A stretch of DNA of 64,000 nt, from NCBI RefSeq assembly GCF_030463535.1, contig NC_132888.1, positions 6,553,081-6,617,080 of the forward strand. The letters run 5' to 3'. Positions 13,165-56,104 of the stretch are shown one piece after another. The position numbers and the translations under genes were made by a program. The stretch's first letter is position 1. Each line of letters begins with the position of its first letter. Below the pieces are notes generated by a model, which worked only from the letters and a program-made list of their open reading frames with translations, was not told where the DNA came from and made no database searches. This DNA is from Salminus brasiliensis. Lineage: Eukaryota > Chordata > Actinopteri > Characiformes > Bryconidae.

Positions 13165-13660
13165 TGACACTGTCAGTTAACCCCACCCATTGATAACTCA
13201 GACACTGGAAGGGTAAGGATTTAACATATGCCTCCATCAAAGCATTCAAAGCCACCCACCGCCTCCTTCTGAACTATCCCCATTGCAGCTTGAACGCATT
13301 GCGCTCAAAGGAAAGCTTCAGGTCCCCAGCTCCACTGCACCAGCCAACAGTGGAGCTGTTTCAAGGTCTGAAGGAAGATGAGGCAACCAATCCACTGTGT
13401 TAAATTAATTCAGAGTCAACCGTGCTCAGATAAACTTGGTTTATTACAGAACGTTTGGGCTCAGAAGAGATACAAATATCATATTAAAAATAGACATGTC
13501 TTATAAGTGAAAAACAAAGCTACCTGTGCCAACCAACATTGCTTTAAGAATGGGAAGAGAGCACCATCTACCCACCCAGAGAGAGCACTACCAATTGTGC
13601 TCTCTCTAACTCCAGCCGCCGATGGCAGTGGTTTAGCCCGCTGAGCCACTTTGGGCCTCT
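13165..13660 (-). repeat. Family B SINE, interrupted near 13385-13505
   Basis: Left part (CAGTTAACCCCACCCATTG, CACCGCCTCC) and right part (GAGAGAGCAC..TGTGCTCTCTC, GATGGCAGTGG, GAGCCACTTTGGGCCT) match family B; about 120 AT-rich bases in between do not. Confidence 0.55.
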
Positions 13661-13818
13661 TTTTCCTTCTCCCAGAGAGCTACTGCACCTTCAAACACCT
13701 ACTGCAACCCAAATCTAACACGCCTCATTCAGCCAATCAAGAACTTCTGAAAGCAGAAATTAGTGGGATCAGGTGATGTGGATTAGGGTTGGAGCCAAAG
13801 TCTGTAAAAAAAAAAGGT

Positions 13819-13940
13819 ACACTATATGTCCAAATGTTTGTGGACACCACTTCTAATAAATGCATTCAGCGACTTTAAGTTGCACCCATTGCTGACACAG
13901 ATGTGCAAATGCACACACACATACATAGCTTGTCCAGTTG
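13819..13940 (+). mobile_element. MITE family M, left end only
   Basis: CACTATATGTCCAAATGTTT end preceded by TA, then GCACCCATTGCTGACACAG and CA-rich sequence. Same family as 16791-17397, 40947-41301, 41780-42164, 48071-48325, 53098-53410 and 63823-64000. TA flanks suggest Tc1/mariner mobilisation. Confidence 0.65.
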
Positions 13941-15286
13941 TGCTCTCTGCTGATAGCTAGAGGCATGTGAACCAGGGATCCTCTGATCGTAGTGACAGCG
14001 GCTTATTCTGCTGGACCAAAAAGTGCACTCTTAAGGTTCTTTGGAGGAATGCAGTAGAAGCACCACTCTCAATGGACGGCCCTAAACCAGGTACATGGAT
14101 TTCCTAGTACCACAGATCAAGGCCACAAGTCATTAGGAGTGTAGAATTTCAACACAGTGTCCATCATGGAAGCAAACAGATTCCCCACTATATCCCCACC
14201 AGTTTGTACAGATGTCCCTGTAGTTACTGAATAATACACCTTAGTGTGTAATAAGCCTTTCTGTGTTAAGCGGTTAACTGTACATACTACTGAAGACTTG
14301 CTGAATGAACTTGAGAATCCTACCAAACCTCACTCCTTAAATATTTCTTTGTTAGATCTACTGCTCCTGATACTCTGGGTTTTGTCACCCACTTGAGTGA
14401 GTAGCAGACACACCTCACCTTACAGTTCAATCTGTTCCACACAATGAGTGTGGAGATGGGGACAGGAACACACTGTCTAAACTGAGACTGACTTCACTAG
14501 CTGTTCTGCAAGTGACATTTATGCCTGTTGTTTTCCAGACGGGCTCTGGGCACATGACTCTGGAATCAGCTCTCAACAGAAGCCAGTGATTGCTTCCATA
14601 ATCCACTGTCTAACATCCCAGTGTCAAGGCCCTGTGGTCACAGAGGTTGTTTAGAGGCGTGGGGACATGTGTGTTAGTGCAGGACATGGATGACATCAAG
14701 CTTTTTTTTTTTTTTTTAAGTTATCAAAGAAGTGAATTACATTAAGGGCCTCTTACACTCACCGTGTACAAATAGCTATCAGCTGTATTTACTGCACTGA
14801 GAAAACGATTCTCATTAAAATACATGATTATGCAAAAATTCATCTCTCAACATTCATTCTGATGCTCTTAGAACGCAGCATTACTGTTTTTCCGTTCATC
14901 TCTGATCAGATGAAAAGAGGATGAAAGTGCTGTTGGTAATTTTACACACCAGCTCTCCACCACCAGCTGTCAGCTTCTCTGGGTACCCTCCCACCTGTCC
15001 ATTTACAGACATATTGTTCATTATACCAAAGCGAGTGCCGGTGCATTTCTCACAGGAATAGCAGTCTAGGCAACAGACGGTATTCAAAGCAGTTTCTCAC
15101 TTCATCGTGTTTTAATCCTGCTTTTTCTACGGCTGCAAACCACCACTTGTCTGAAGTGTCAGCTCCGTCTCGGCCGTATCTCTGCCAATTATTCATCCCG
15201 AGACTTTATTATTCAGTAACTACTAATGAATAATTACGTGCTGCAAAACTAACTAACGTGTTTGCTATGTTTCTTTAATCCATTAA
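13941..15286. other. Gene-free stretch
   Basis: Contains a poly-T run at 14703-14718; otherwise no gene or known repeat. Confidence 0.45.
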
Positions 15287-15425
15287 AGGCATGGTATTTT
15301 GTGCTCCTGGGCTCCCCCTATAGTTGAGGACTGTAAAATTCACTTGTACTTCACTGCAGTAAATACAAATCAAGGACAGATTATGGACAGCTGTACATAT
15401 GCATGCATTTCTGGACAAGCTGAGA
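15287..15425 (+). repeat. Unclassified dispersed repeat, copy 1
   Basis: Matches 25668-25830 through GGTATTTTGTGCTCCTGGGC, TCCCCCTA, TAAATACAAA and GGACAGCTGTACATATGCAT-like blocks. No class recognised. Confidence 0.6.
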
Positions 15426-15515
15426 GATACAGAAGCAGCATCTGAAGGTAGAGAAGTATGTGGACTGAGGTGGTAGAGTAACACTACAGGATTTTACACC
15501 AGTATGATTTAGTAG

Positions 15516-15556
15516 CTGCCCCTGGAGGCCAGCAGTTTTCTGGCCTCCAGGGGCAG
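15516..15556. repeat. Perfect 17-bp inverted repeat with 7-base loop
   Basis: CTGCCCCTGGAGGCCAG (15516-15532), loop CAGTTTT, then its exact complement at 15540-15556. The stem is GC-rich; pairing does not continue far outside. Confidence 0.95.
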
Positions 15557-15574
15557 TGACAGAGATGCCATTCT

Positions 15575-15845
15575 CATGGGCAGTTAACCAACCCATTTAA
15601 ATTCTCCCCCATGCAATGCTCCCAACACTGGGAGGGCGAAGGCCGACACACGCCTCCTCCAACACACCTCTTCACTGTTGTGGCCATGCAGCATCACTAG
15701 GCAAACGTGCTTGGAGGAAAGCCCCGTGTACCCAGCTCTGACGCATTGGCCAGCATTGCACTGGAGTGATGTGGGGAGAATGTGCCATCTACCCACCCTG
15801 GAGAGAGCAGGGCCAGTTGTGGTCTCTCTGATAGCAGCTGATGTG
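15575..15845 (-). repeat. Family B SINE
   Basis: CAGTTAACCAACCCATTTAA, CACACGCCTCC, GTGCCATCTACCCACCCTGG and GAGAGAGCAGGGCCAGTTGT place it in family B. The head at the right is missing. Confidence 0.6.
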
Positions 15846-16256
15846 AGTTACCTAGCCTTCTAGAAGTAGCAGCACTTCAGTGAGCGGACATATTGAATGC
15901 TGTGCTGTTTATATAAGCAACCTAGGTGAACACACAGGTGATTTCAACCAATAGAAGCACATTTATGATGCCAGGCGGATTAGCCTGGCAGGGGGGGACC
16001 ACCCTGGTCACATTTCTTTACTCACTGAGGGGCAGTTACCATGGTAACTCTGTTAACTGTCGCCAGGCACAGGCTGTGTCCCTTCACTTTTGACAAATCT
16101 GTAAAAGCACTTTGAAAAAGAGGAGCCTTTTTACTTCCTACATGAGTTAAGTGTCCCATGGATTTCTAATGGTACAGTACATAGTATACAGTATGTATAT
16201 GGGCTGAATTATGCTGTTAGTGAGTTTTGGTCACTATGGGTAAAAATACATTACAA

Positions 16257-16258
<2 letters not shown>

Positions 16259-16293
<35 letters not shown>
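16259..16293 (+). repeat. TAA trinucleotide microsatellite
   Basis: Uninterrupted AAT/TAA run of about 11 units; a second, shorter (TTA)n is near 16465. Confidence 0.95.
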
Positions 16294-16790
16294 TCACCAC
16301 AATCAGGTCTCACACCAGAAACAATAACAACCACAATGCCAACACCACCACCACCACCATCATCATTAAAAGCCCATATTCCATACGCCCATATCTTATT
16401 ATTTGTGCCTCTGAGATTGATATATGAAGTTTGAGGGGGTTTAGAACCCAAATAGTCATCATTTTTATTATTATTATTATTGATAATAATTTCATCAGTC
16501 AGTTTACATCACCATTTCCTAAATGTTATAATTACAATTTATTTTGTTACTGAGACTTTAAAATGGATGAATTGCAAATGATATCTGTTCTTATTGGCTG
16601 CCCCATTTGAAAAGCAGTCCAGGGAGAAACACTCCTTATCACTTCAGTGTAAATGGGTGGGGCTAAACTGACGTAGGCTTTATTCATGTGAATGTGCTGT
16701 TTTTTTCTGTGAGCTCAAAACAGGCTGTTTGTGCAGCTTAATGTCTAAACATATGGACTGAGTTCAGAAGAGTGTTAACAGTGTTTACAT

Positions 16791-17397
16791 ACACTGTTTG
16801 GACAAAAGTATTGGGACACCTGCTCATTCATTGTTTCTTCTGAAATCAAGAGTAACTGGTGAGTAACTGTCTCTACTATCCAGGAAAGGCTCTTTACCAG
16901 ATGTTGGAGCATAGCTCTCAAATGGAGACCCGTCCGTAACGCCCCCTAGCACTAGCCGGCCAACACTGCTTAAGAGTGATAATGTAAGAAAGCGCCATCT
17001 ACCCACCCGGGCCAAATGTCCTCTCTTGGACTTCGGTCACTGATGGCAAAGTGGAATGGCTTGTAATTTGAACTCGCAATCCCTAGGCCATAGTGGCACC
17101 GCTGAGCCACTCAGAGCCCATCAGTGAGGATTTGATTGCATTCAGCAACAAGTGCATTAGTGAGGTCAGGATGTTGGATGATGATCACAACCCCATCTCA
17201 TCCCCATCTCACCAACTCATCCCAGAAATATTGGATGGAGCTCCACCATCATTCCAGAGAGCACACTTCTTCCACTGCTCCACAGCTCAATGCTGGAGTG
17301 CTTTATACCCCTCTAGCCCACGCCTCTGGAGAGTCCTGTTCTAGTGGCAGCATGCATTCATAAGAATTGGTGTCCACAAACATTTGGACATATAGTG
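16791..17397 (-). mobile_element. MITE family M, both ends present, interrupted by a SINE
   Basis: Left end ACTGTTTGGACAAAAGTATT, right end ACATTTGGACATATAGTG, the two imperfect inverted ends of the family (23 of 29 positions shared in the best copies). The body is split at about 16930-17115 by a family B SINE. Confidence 0.75.
16930..17115 (-). repeat. Family B SINE nested inside the MITE
   Basis: CGCCATCTACCCACCCGG, CACTGATGGCAAAGTGG, TTGAACTCGCAATCCCTAGG and CACCGCTGAGCCACT; on the minus strand this reads as an A box TGGCTCAGCGG and a B box GAGTTCAAATT, so the family is tRNA-derived. Confidence 0.65.
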
Positions 17398-17579
17398 AAC
17401 CATGTTAAGGTGTCTTATTAAAAAGCTGGAACATGTGTTTGTTTTTATGATATGGACCAAAAACACCACCTGCACCAACTACAGTACTCCAGTTTACCTC
17501 TATGGGGGATCAAACCACAGCTTAGGTAGATCTCAGTAGTCCTGCAGCTCTATTCAGCAGAACAGACTCTACTCTGAAC

Positions 17580-18160
17580 TGAGGTGACTTGAGGCACAGT
17601 TAGGACGCGTGTGTGTCTCCCTCCTCAACCCTTCCTAGCTGCCTTTTCACTGGTAAATTCGTTGCTTTGGCTCCGTGGCTGATTTGCAACGTTAAACAGC
17701 AGCAAAGTGGGGAGGCTCTCGGGTCTGCAGAAACAATGCTCGACATTGGGGGGCTCTCGGAATGCGCAGTGGGAGACGAAACGCCTTTCCAGCATGATCA
17801 TGGCGCAGCTTCGGAGTACAGCGACACGCACGGGGGCTTCAGTCCGTGACTGGAGTACTGGAAGATAAACTCAGCAGTCCTGTCTCCTCACATCGGTAAG
17901 TTACGAGGCATTTGCGCGGCTGCACGACTTGTCTGCAGTCAGTGAAATGTTCACGCGCTCTGAACTTCATAGCTGTGTGTGTGTGTGTGTTGGTGGCGAC
18001 GTTGGTGCCGTTTTGTCACATTACCTGAACCTGTGTGTCGTTTCGTTGCCTTGGAGCTTCTTTTCCACTGCAATCTCCGTGCGTAAAAGCGTGCGTAATG
18101 TTGGCAGTCCCTTCGTGCGCCTGTCCACATGCTGCTCGTGACTCTCCAGGCGAGGCACTA
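17580..18160 (+). promoter_or_regulatory. trpc4: CpG-richer probable promoter region of trpc4
   Basis: CpG dinucleotides become clearly more frequent here than in the preceding 17 kb, which is AT-rich repeat DNA, and again across coding exon 1 (18720-19100). Together with the splice donor at 17896 this points to a CpG-type, TATA-less promoter. No specific factor site can be supported. The nearest upstream repeat is a MITE ending at 17397. Confidence 0.4.
17586..17895 (+). other. trpc4: Probable untranslated first exon of trpc4 (left edge unknown)
   Basis: A consensus donor GTAAGT begins at 17896, and a strong polypyrimidine tract followed by CCCCAG ends at 18716, 13 bases before the trpc4 ATG. 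Joining 17895 to 18717 would give a short leader directly before the start codon, as in mammals, where TRPC4 exon 1 is non-coding. The stretch is richer in CpG than the flanking DNA, which suits a promoter-proximal exon. It contains a 37-codon upstream ORF (ATG at 17736, stop ending 17849). The left boundary is a guess; no TATA box was found. This is inference from splice signals. Confidence 0.5.
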
Positions 18161-18618
18161 ATGCCTTAAATGCCTTCAAGACTTATAGACGTGGCTATTG
18201 TAATACTCTGACCAGTAGCAGAGCCAACGTACACTGGCGTGGCCAGTGGCCATCCTACCGTTACGCACCGTTCAAGAAACGGTTTAAAGAAGTTGACAGA
18301 AGAGTGTCAGTGGCACTGGACCGTTATGTGGTCAACCAGTCGTGAGAGGACAATAGTGACAAAAATAGAGACATTCTGTTGTCCACAGTGTAACATCTGC
18401 TGTAAACTTTTCTTTAACGTTAAAGCGATTCACACTGACTGGACCGTCCAGGAGGTCCAGCCAGAAGCAAACCATCTCACCAGCTCGAATGCATGCACAT
18501 AACGTGGTCAGTTCTGGGCACTGCCACGCCACTCTTAATTGCATTACGGTACAGAGTGGTCATCAGGATGGGTGGATGTCGTTTCCCCCCACCGCTCTCT
18601 CGTGCGCTGCCTCTGTGA

Positions 18619-18650
18619 GAGTGTGTGTGTGTGTATGTGTGTGTGTCATG
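18619..18650 (+). repeat. GT dinucleotide repeat before the trpc4 start
   Basis: (GT)n interrupted once by AT. It accounts for the open frames reading Val-Cys-Val just upstream of trpc4. A second short (GT)n is at 17974-17990. Confidence 0.9.
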
Positions 18651-18716
18651 TTGCGAGCTGCAGTGGCCTGGCTGTTTATCTTGGCTCCGCTCCTCCTCTC
18701 CTCTCCACTTCCCCAG

Positions 18717-18729
18717 CTGTCCGGCCATC
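18717..18729 (+). other. trpc4: 5' UTR part of trpc4 coding exon 1
   Basis: Acceptor AG at 18715-18716 follows an unbroken C/T-rich run from about 18689. The exon would then carry 13 untranslated bases before ATG at 18730. Confidence 0.55.
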
Positions 18730-50782
<32,053 letters not shown>

Positions 50783-51221
50783 CTCCAAGGACAACGGAGT
50801 CACATGATGAGCAAATTGACCTTATAAGGCTAAGAAAAGACCAGTCCTCACTTTCAGACACTGGGTTGAGGTATGCCGGAGCTGTGTGTTTGAACCAGCA
50901 CACAGCTGAGGATTGACGTCCTTCTAAAGTCTCAGGGAAAGGCCAGGGGTGTGTGGAATTAATCAGCTGTCCCTAAAGGACGAAGAGTGAATATCATCCA
51001 CGGCCACCTTCTGGACCAGCAGTGTAACTTTATGCATAAACAGTATATCTCTTCAAAGAGAGAGGGAGGTGGAGAGAGAGTACAGTGTGAGAGGCCTGAT
51101 TGATCCAATGAACAGCCCCTCGTTCTTTTTTTATATTCATCCTTTATCAATTGGGCTTTACTGTGTAACCATACACTCTGCATTGGACGCCAATGGATTT
51201 TCAGCTTTCTAAACTCTTAAA

Positions 51222-51262
51222 AATAAATGTGCTACAAAGGGTTTTTAAAGTGATGAAATAAA
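51222..51262 (+). promoter_or_regulatory. trpc4: Candidate trpc4 polyadenylation signals
   Basis: Two AATAAA hexamers (51222-51227 and 51257-51262) lie about 450 bases beyond the trpc4 stop. The surrounding sequence (ACTCTTAAAAATAAATGTGC) resembles the end of a fish miniature transposon, so the signal may be transposon-supplied. Actual use is unproven. Confidence 0.35.
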
Positions 51263-51537
51263 AGAACCAGTTTTGGTTTCTTGATTTTAAAGAATCATGG
51301 GCCTCTTTCACCAAGGTCTTTCTAGGAATTTAGCTTTCCTTTAATTCTTGAGAAAAGTCCTAACAGAAAGTCTAGATTCAGCTCTGCTCTTAAAATAATG
51401 AATCCTATCGTCCTCGTAAACTGAACCAATCCCGTAAATCCCATGAAAAACTATGAAAAAAGACAATTTGGGTAAAACTTTCTATGTATTTAACCCAATA
51501 TTGATGATTCATTGTGAATACTCTGCAGTAATCCGGA

Positions 51538-51806
51538 GATCTTTTAGCACTCATTATTGTAGCTTAGCAAATAGCATGCATCTAACAAGATGTGCATTAT
51601 CACTTACCATTACCAAATATACCTGGCTTTAGTATATTGCGCATTATATAATATGATCAGTGGAGAAAATAAAAACACGTCATAATGACATGTGAATGAT
51701 TAATTAAGATTTGCATATGTTTTAACCAGGGTTTGCCATTTTCTCCCACTCTTGGGCCTGGATAGCTCAGTTGGTAGAGCATTAGACTTTTTTTTAATCC
51801 AAGAGT
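51538..51806 (+). repeat. Paired repeat with truncated tRNA-Lys-like end, copy 1
   Basis: TAGCTTAGCAAATAGCATGC, ACCTGGCTTTAGTATATTGC, ATAATATGATCAGTGGAGAA and AACCAGGGTTTGCCATTTTC all recur in order at 53752-54034. It ends in GCCTGGATAGCTCAGTTGG TAGAGCATTAGACTTT, the 5' half of tRNA-Lys, then runs into AT-rich sequence. Confidence 0.8.
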
Positions 51807-51852
51807 TAAATATATATATATGGGACAACTGTGTAAGTGGGTTTGAAGAAGA

Positions 51853-52790
51853 CATTTTGATAACACTTCCTTTGTTTTTTTAACCAAGTATTCATTATAA
51901 TGCATTATATAGTATACATAATGCCTTAACATGACTGCAACTAGCCTGTATACTTACTCATAGGCACTGTAAATAACACTTTGTACTATTATAATATTTT
52001 TAAAACATTATAATTTTAGTTCATATGAACATTGTACATAGTAATGTTGTAATGCACTATAACACAAGTTTGGTATACTTTATTGATACAAGGTATAATG
52101 CATTATAGCATATAGCTTCGGAGAGTTCATATTTATAAAAGTATGTAACAGAAAGCACTATGCAAGGTCATTACAGGCTTTATGTAAAGTGAGTTTTTTA
52201 AATGGCTTTTAAATGTAAATGAACTTTCATTGTAATATATAATGTCGTATAGAGCATTATACAGGATCTTTACTGGCTGTAAGTAAAATGTGTTTTAATA
52301 ATGCTGTTACATTTGAAGTGAAGTGCATTTTAACATAAAAAACCTTACAAAGCATAATAAGTGCTCTTTTACTGGTGAGAAAATCGCAAAGTAGTACTTT
52401 AATAACATGTCATTTATAATAAAAGAATACACAGACATTTTCTCATGTATTGTAAGTATACATGTATATAAGTCACACACAAAAACATGTACATATAATT
52501 GTGGGTGGATTGTTCTTTCATTCTGTCATGAAAAAGTTCTCCAAGGATCCCATACCTGTGCAGTCCATGGAACCAATGCTCCTATTTAATTACCTTAAGA
52601 TGCTGAATTATAACTAAGTATACAATTAAGTCATTTAAAAAGTCCTAAACTCACTTTATAAAGCATTATGTATGTTGCTACAAGTGTTTGAGTAATTATA
52701 CAGGCTTATGACAGTTCTTCTAAAGTATTATGTATGCCATATTCATAATGCATTACGAATACTGGGTTCATAGGAGGTGCTACCACAATT
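51853..52790. mobile_element. Possible MITE rich in AATGCATTAT motifs
   Basis: Left end TTTTGATAACACTTCCTTTG resembles the complement of right end CATAGGAGGTGCTACCACAA. The interior has many TATAATGCATTATA-like palindromes. No transposase frame. Confidence 0.4.
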
Positions 52791-53097
52791 TCTTCTTAAG
52801 AATGGTTGGTAAATATGGCCCAATGATGATGAATGGAAAAGATATGCATGTAAATAAAAAATGTAAGGTTTAAACATTCATAACCTGATGTAAATAAAGG
52901 TTCTTTACGGAACCAAAAGTGGTCCTTCTATAGCGTCTCTTTAGGAACCCTTTATAGCACCTTGATTTTAAGAGTGTAGACTCCTGGATAGTTAATTAAG
53001 AGTCAGGTTATAACGATTCCAGATGCACATGTTTTAAGGCAATGGCCTATCTTCCATTAACCAGTACATGATAACACTTAGGGCGGTAACTATCAAT

Positions 53098-53410
53098 TAT
53101 ACAATATATGGACAAAACTATTGGGACACCTGCTCATTCATAATTTCTTCCAAAATCTAGGGAATTAAAAAACTAGTTTATCCTGCTTTTGTTGGAGTTG
53201 GAATAATTTTTGGAGGAGCATTGTTGTGAGCATTTGATTGTATTCAGCGACAAGTGTTAGTAAGGTCAGGATATTGGATGATCATCCCCAATACTCTACT
53301 CATCCCAATCAAGAAATGAATGAAGCACAATCAACATTCCAGAGAACAGCATAACACTGCTCCACATTTCAGTTCTGGGGGTCTTTATTCCCCTGTAGCT
53401 CTTTTTGGTG
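53098..53410 (-). mobile_element. MITE family M
   Basis: ATATATGGACAAAACTATTG GGACACC end followed by family body (GTAAGGTCAGGATATTGGAT, GGGTCTTTATTCCCCTGTAG). Far end lost. Confidence 0.65.
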
Positions 53411-53751
53411 TTATGTAGAACCCTGTTATGTAGAGGATCCACATCCAGTCACAACTTACAACCCAGTGATTGACATATAATTTCTGAGATGACCTGCGTG
53501 TACTATATACCAGTATGTATTTTCTTCATACACATTGACCACTAGTGTCTGCTGATTGTCACTGCCCTAGTAACATAATTATAAGACATCAGTCATAAGC
53601 AATAGCTCAGCTATCCTTTTTGCACTATATCCTCTATATATACTCTTATAACTTATACCATTTATAATTTATGTTTATATAGAGACCAAACAAACTCAAT
53701 GCTTATTTAGTCTTCAAAACTATGCAGTTTATCTACAGTGAGAATAGCTAT

Positions 53752-53962
53752 AAGCACTCATTTTTTAGCTTAGCAAATAGTATGTACCTAAAACGATGTG
53801 TATTATCACTTAGCATTACCAGAAATACCTGGCTTTAGTAGATTATGCATCACATAATATGATCAGTGGAGAAAATAAACACGTCATGATGATAATGTGT
53901 GTATGATTAATTAGAATATCATATATTTTTAACCAGGGTTTGCTATTTTCTCTCACTCTTGG
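53752..53962 (+). repeat. Paired repeat, copy 2 (body)
   Basis: Matches 51538-51755 throughout with scattered substitutions and small gaps; followed directly by a full-length tRNA-Lys-like sequence. Confidence 0.8.
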
Positions 53963-54034
53963 ATCTGGATAGCTCATTGGAGGAGGATCAGACTCTTAAT
54001 CGGAGAGTCCAAGATTCAAGTCTCTGTTCATGCT
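53963..54034 (+). pseudogene. tRNA-Lys-like pseudogene
   Basis: ATCTGGATAGCTCATTGGAG through GACTCTTAATCGGAGAGTCC to AAGATTCAAGTCTCTGTTCA. It aligns along the whole tRNA-Lys sequence with CTT in the anticodon position, and retains a B box GATTCAAGTC. The D-loop has lost GGTAGAG (now GGAGGAG) and the acceptor stem no longer pairs well, so it is most likely not functional. Confidence 0.7.
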
Positions 54035-54046
54035 AGCCAGCAGCTT

Positions 54047-54260
54047 CTTGGGGCCATGGTGGCTCAAAAGATAGAGCGCTGGGTTATTTATGACAAGGGT
54101 GTGAGTATGCTAAGCGGACACTGATGGGCCCTTGAGCAGGACCCTTAACCCTCCCTGCTCCCCAGGCACCACAGCGAAGGCTGCCCACCACTCTGAGCAC
54201 ATGTACTCACTACATCTTAGTGTGTGTTTGGTGCATGTATGGGTTAAAGGTAGATGTCAG
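54047..54260 (+). repeat. tRNA-derived SINE, family A, diverged
   Basis: GGGGCCATGGTGGCTCAAAA GATAGAGCGCTGGG, GATGGGCCCTTGAGCAGGAC and CCCTGCTCCCCAGGC in family order. The B-box region is lost. Confidence 0.65.
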
Positions 54261-55111
54261 ATTCCATCTGTGTCCAACACCAATGGTGAATGTGGTTTTC
54301 TGGCTAGTCTTAAAAATAACGCTGCTTTGAGTGATGCCATAAAATAACCTTTTTTTGTTCTAGAAGGACCAAGTTTTTTAATCGAGATGAGTGAGTGTGA
54401 CTATGAAGAACCTTTTAAAAGCTTGAGAAGAAGAACCTTGCTCTTAATATGAAGGTCCTTTACCAATTTAAAGGTTCTCCTCACTTATACACATGGTTTT
54501 TCATAGAACCAAAAGTGGTTCTTCAATAGCATCCCTCATAGAGCCATTTGAGGCAGCGTAATTTGTGTCCAATGAATCATCCTTGTCAAGAAAGGACTTT
54601 GTCCATTTTATCACACCACTCTACACATGTCAGTGGTCATTAAGGAGCCAAGAGGAGGTAATTGGAGTGATGCCATGAGAAGAAATCACCTCTGATTTCC
54701 TAAAATGAAAAGGTTTCAATTGAGAACCACTTATTAAAAGGTTCTTTAAGGAAGAAAGTGGTACTTAGTAAGTTGGCACCTTTCCCTCATTCCAAGAATG
54801 TAATCATGTACAGTATTCACACTGTTGGATACATTCTCTTCTCAGAAAGACATCTGGTTCTTGGCACCTTTCTTCAAGAAACAAGAACAAGCATAGCTCC
54901 TAGTCCATCTGTTAGCTCATACAGTTAGTAATGCGGTTCATACTAATTCTATGGACTTACTACCACCTTGTGGAAGCTGTGAACTCATGTTAGAATGAGT
55001 TTGGTGAAATGCTGAAAGTGAATTATTGACCCTTAATCAATGTAGTTTTCAGTCACCAATCACATAAGCTTTAGCAGGGAACATGCAGGTGACATTAAGA
55101 TGTAATAAAAA
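54261..55111. other. Intergenic, AAGAACC/GGTTCTT-rich
   Basis: 54360-54560 and 54690-54790 carry repeated AGAACC..GGTTCTT blocks like those at 29640, 37085, 52890 and 57230. No gene seen. Confidence 0.4.
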
Positions 55112-55388
55112 GGTAAAAAGGTAAAGGTGCACGTATTTGTCACTGTACAGCAAAATGTGTCCTCCGCATTTAACCCATCTGTGGTAGTGAACACACACTC
55201 ACTAGTGAGCTAGGGGCAGTGAGTACACACACACACCCAGAGCGGTGGACAGCCAACTCCAGCGCCCGGGGAGCAGAGAGGGTAAAGGGCCATGCTCAAG
55301 GGCCCAACAGTGGCAGCTTGCCAAGCCCGGGAATCGAACCCACAACCCTGTAATCAATAGCCCAGCGCTCTAACCACCGAGCCAGACT
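55112..55388 (-). repeat. tRNA-derived SINE, family A, most complete copy
   Basis: On the minus strand it has a tRNA-like head (GGCTCGGTGGTTAGAGCGCT), B box GGGTTCGATTCCCGGGC, CTGCCACTGTTGGGCCCTTG, GCGCTGGAGTTGGCTGTCC, CA/GT stretch and GCTGTACAGTGACAAATACG tail. Confidence 0.85.
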
Positions 55389-56104
55389 AGTCAGGTCCGG
55401 TTAGAGAGTGTTCCTGTTAGGGTAATTGCAACTTTTCTGACCAGGACGTCTTGTTGGGATGGGCAGTTCAAAACTCCTGAAAATGCTATTTGACAAGAGG
55501 AAAAGATGTAGGTGAGGCAAAGCTTCCTAATTGGGATCTGGCGATTACAAAAGTGTAGAGAAAATTCATTATTGGAGCACAGAGGACAGGAGGTGGTCAG
55601 ACTGTGGTCAGATCGTATTAGAAACCTATAAGAAATTGTGCAGATCAATGTGTTAGATAGTGCCCTTCACCACCACTATCAAAACACCAACTATGGGAAT
55701 ATCTTTTGGAAGGGCAGGGTTCCAGACTGCCAGTACATTTCCTGAGATTCTGAAGAATCTGTGTCAAGGATCAGTGAGGTTTAGGCAGTTTGTGGTGACT
55801 CAGATCTCTGTTGAGACACATTTTAAATAGGGTTGTGCCCTAATGCTACTTGCCACCTGTCAATACTATTGCTTTCTGGTGAAGCAACTGGAGAAGTTGG
55901 CTCATATAGCTAAAAGGAGCTAATTAAAAAGTAAGAAAGTAAAAATGATTTCTGTAGCACATTTAAAACCACCAAAAGTGAACCAAAGTGGCATTAATTA
56001 ATCAAAAATATACCATAACAAATTCATAATGAACAAGATATTTCTATTTACGAAAGGTAACCAATAAAAGTATTTGATTAAAATGCTAGTAAAGATGGAA
56101 CACA
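55389..56104. other. Intergenic, nothing recognised
   Basis: No gene; the 85-codon minus frame at 55391-55648 lacks recognisable features. Confidence 0.4.

Noticed and set aside
1..17580. An upstream neighbour such as ufm1
   Set aside because: No exon matching UFM1 or any other known protein was seen on either strand.
18625..18729. In-frame extension upstream of the trpc4 ATG
   Set aside because: It has no in-frame ATG before 18730, encodes the GT repeat, and is probably intron.
51756..51806. Functional tRNA-Lys gene
   Set aside because: Only the 5' half is present and the rest runs into AT-rich DNA.
53963..54034. Functional tRNA-Lys(CTT) gene
   Set aside because: D-loop and acceptor stem are altered and the copy is embedded in a repeat, so it is listed as a pseudogene.
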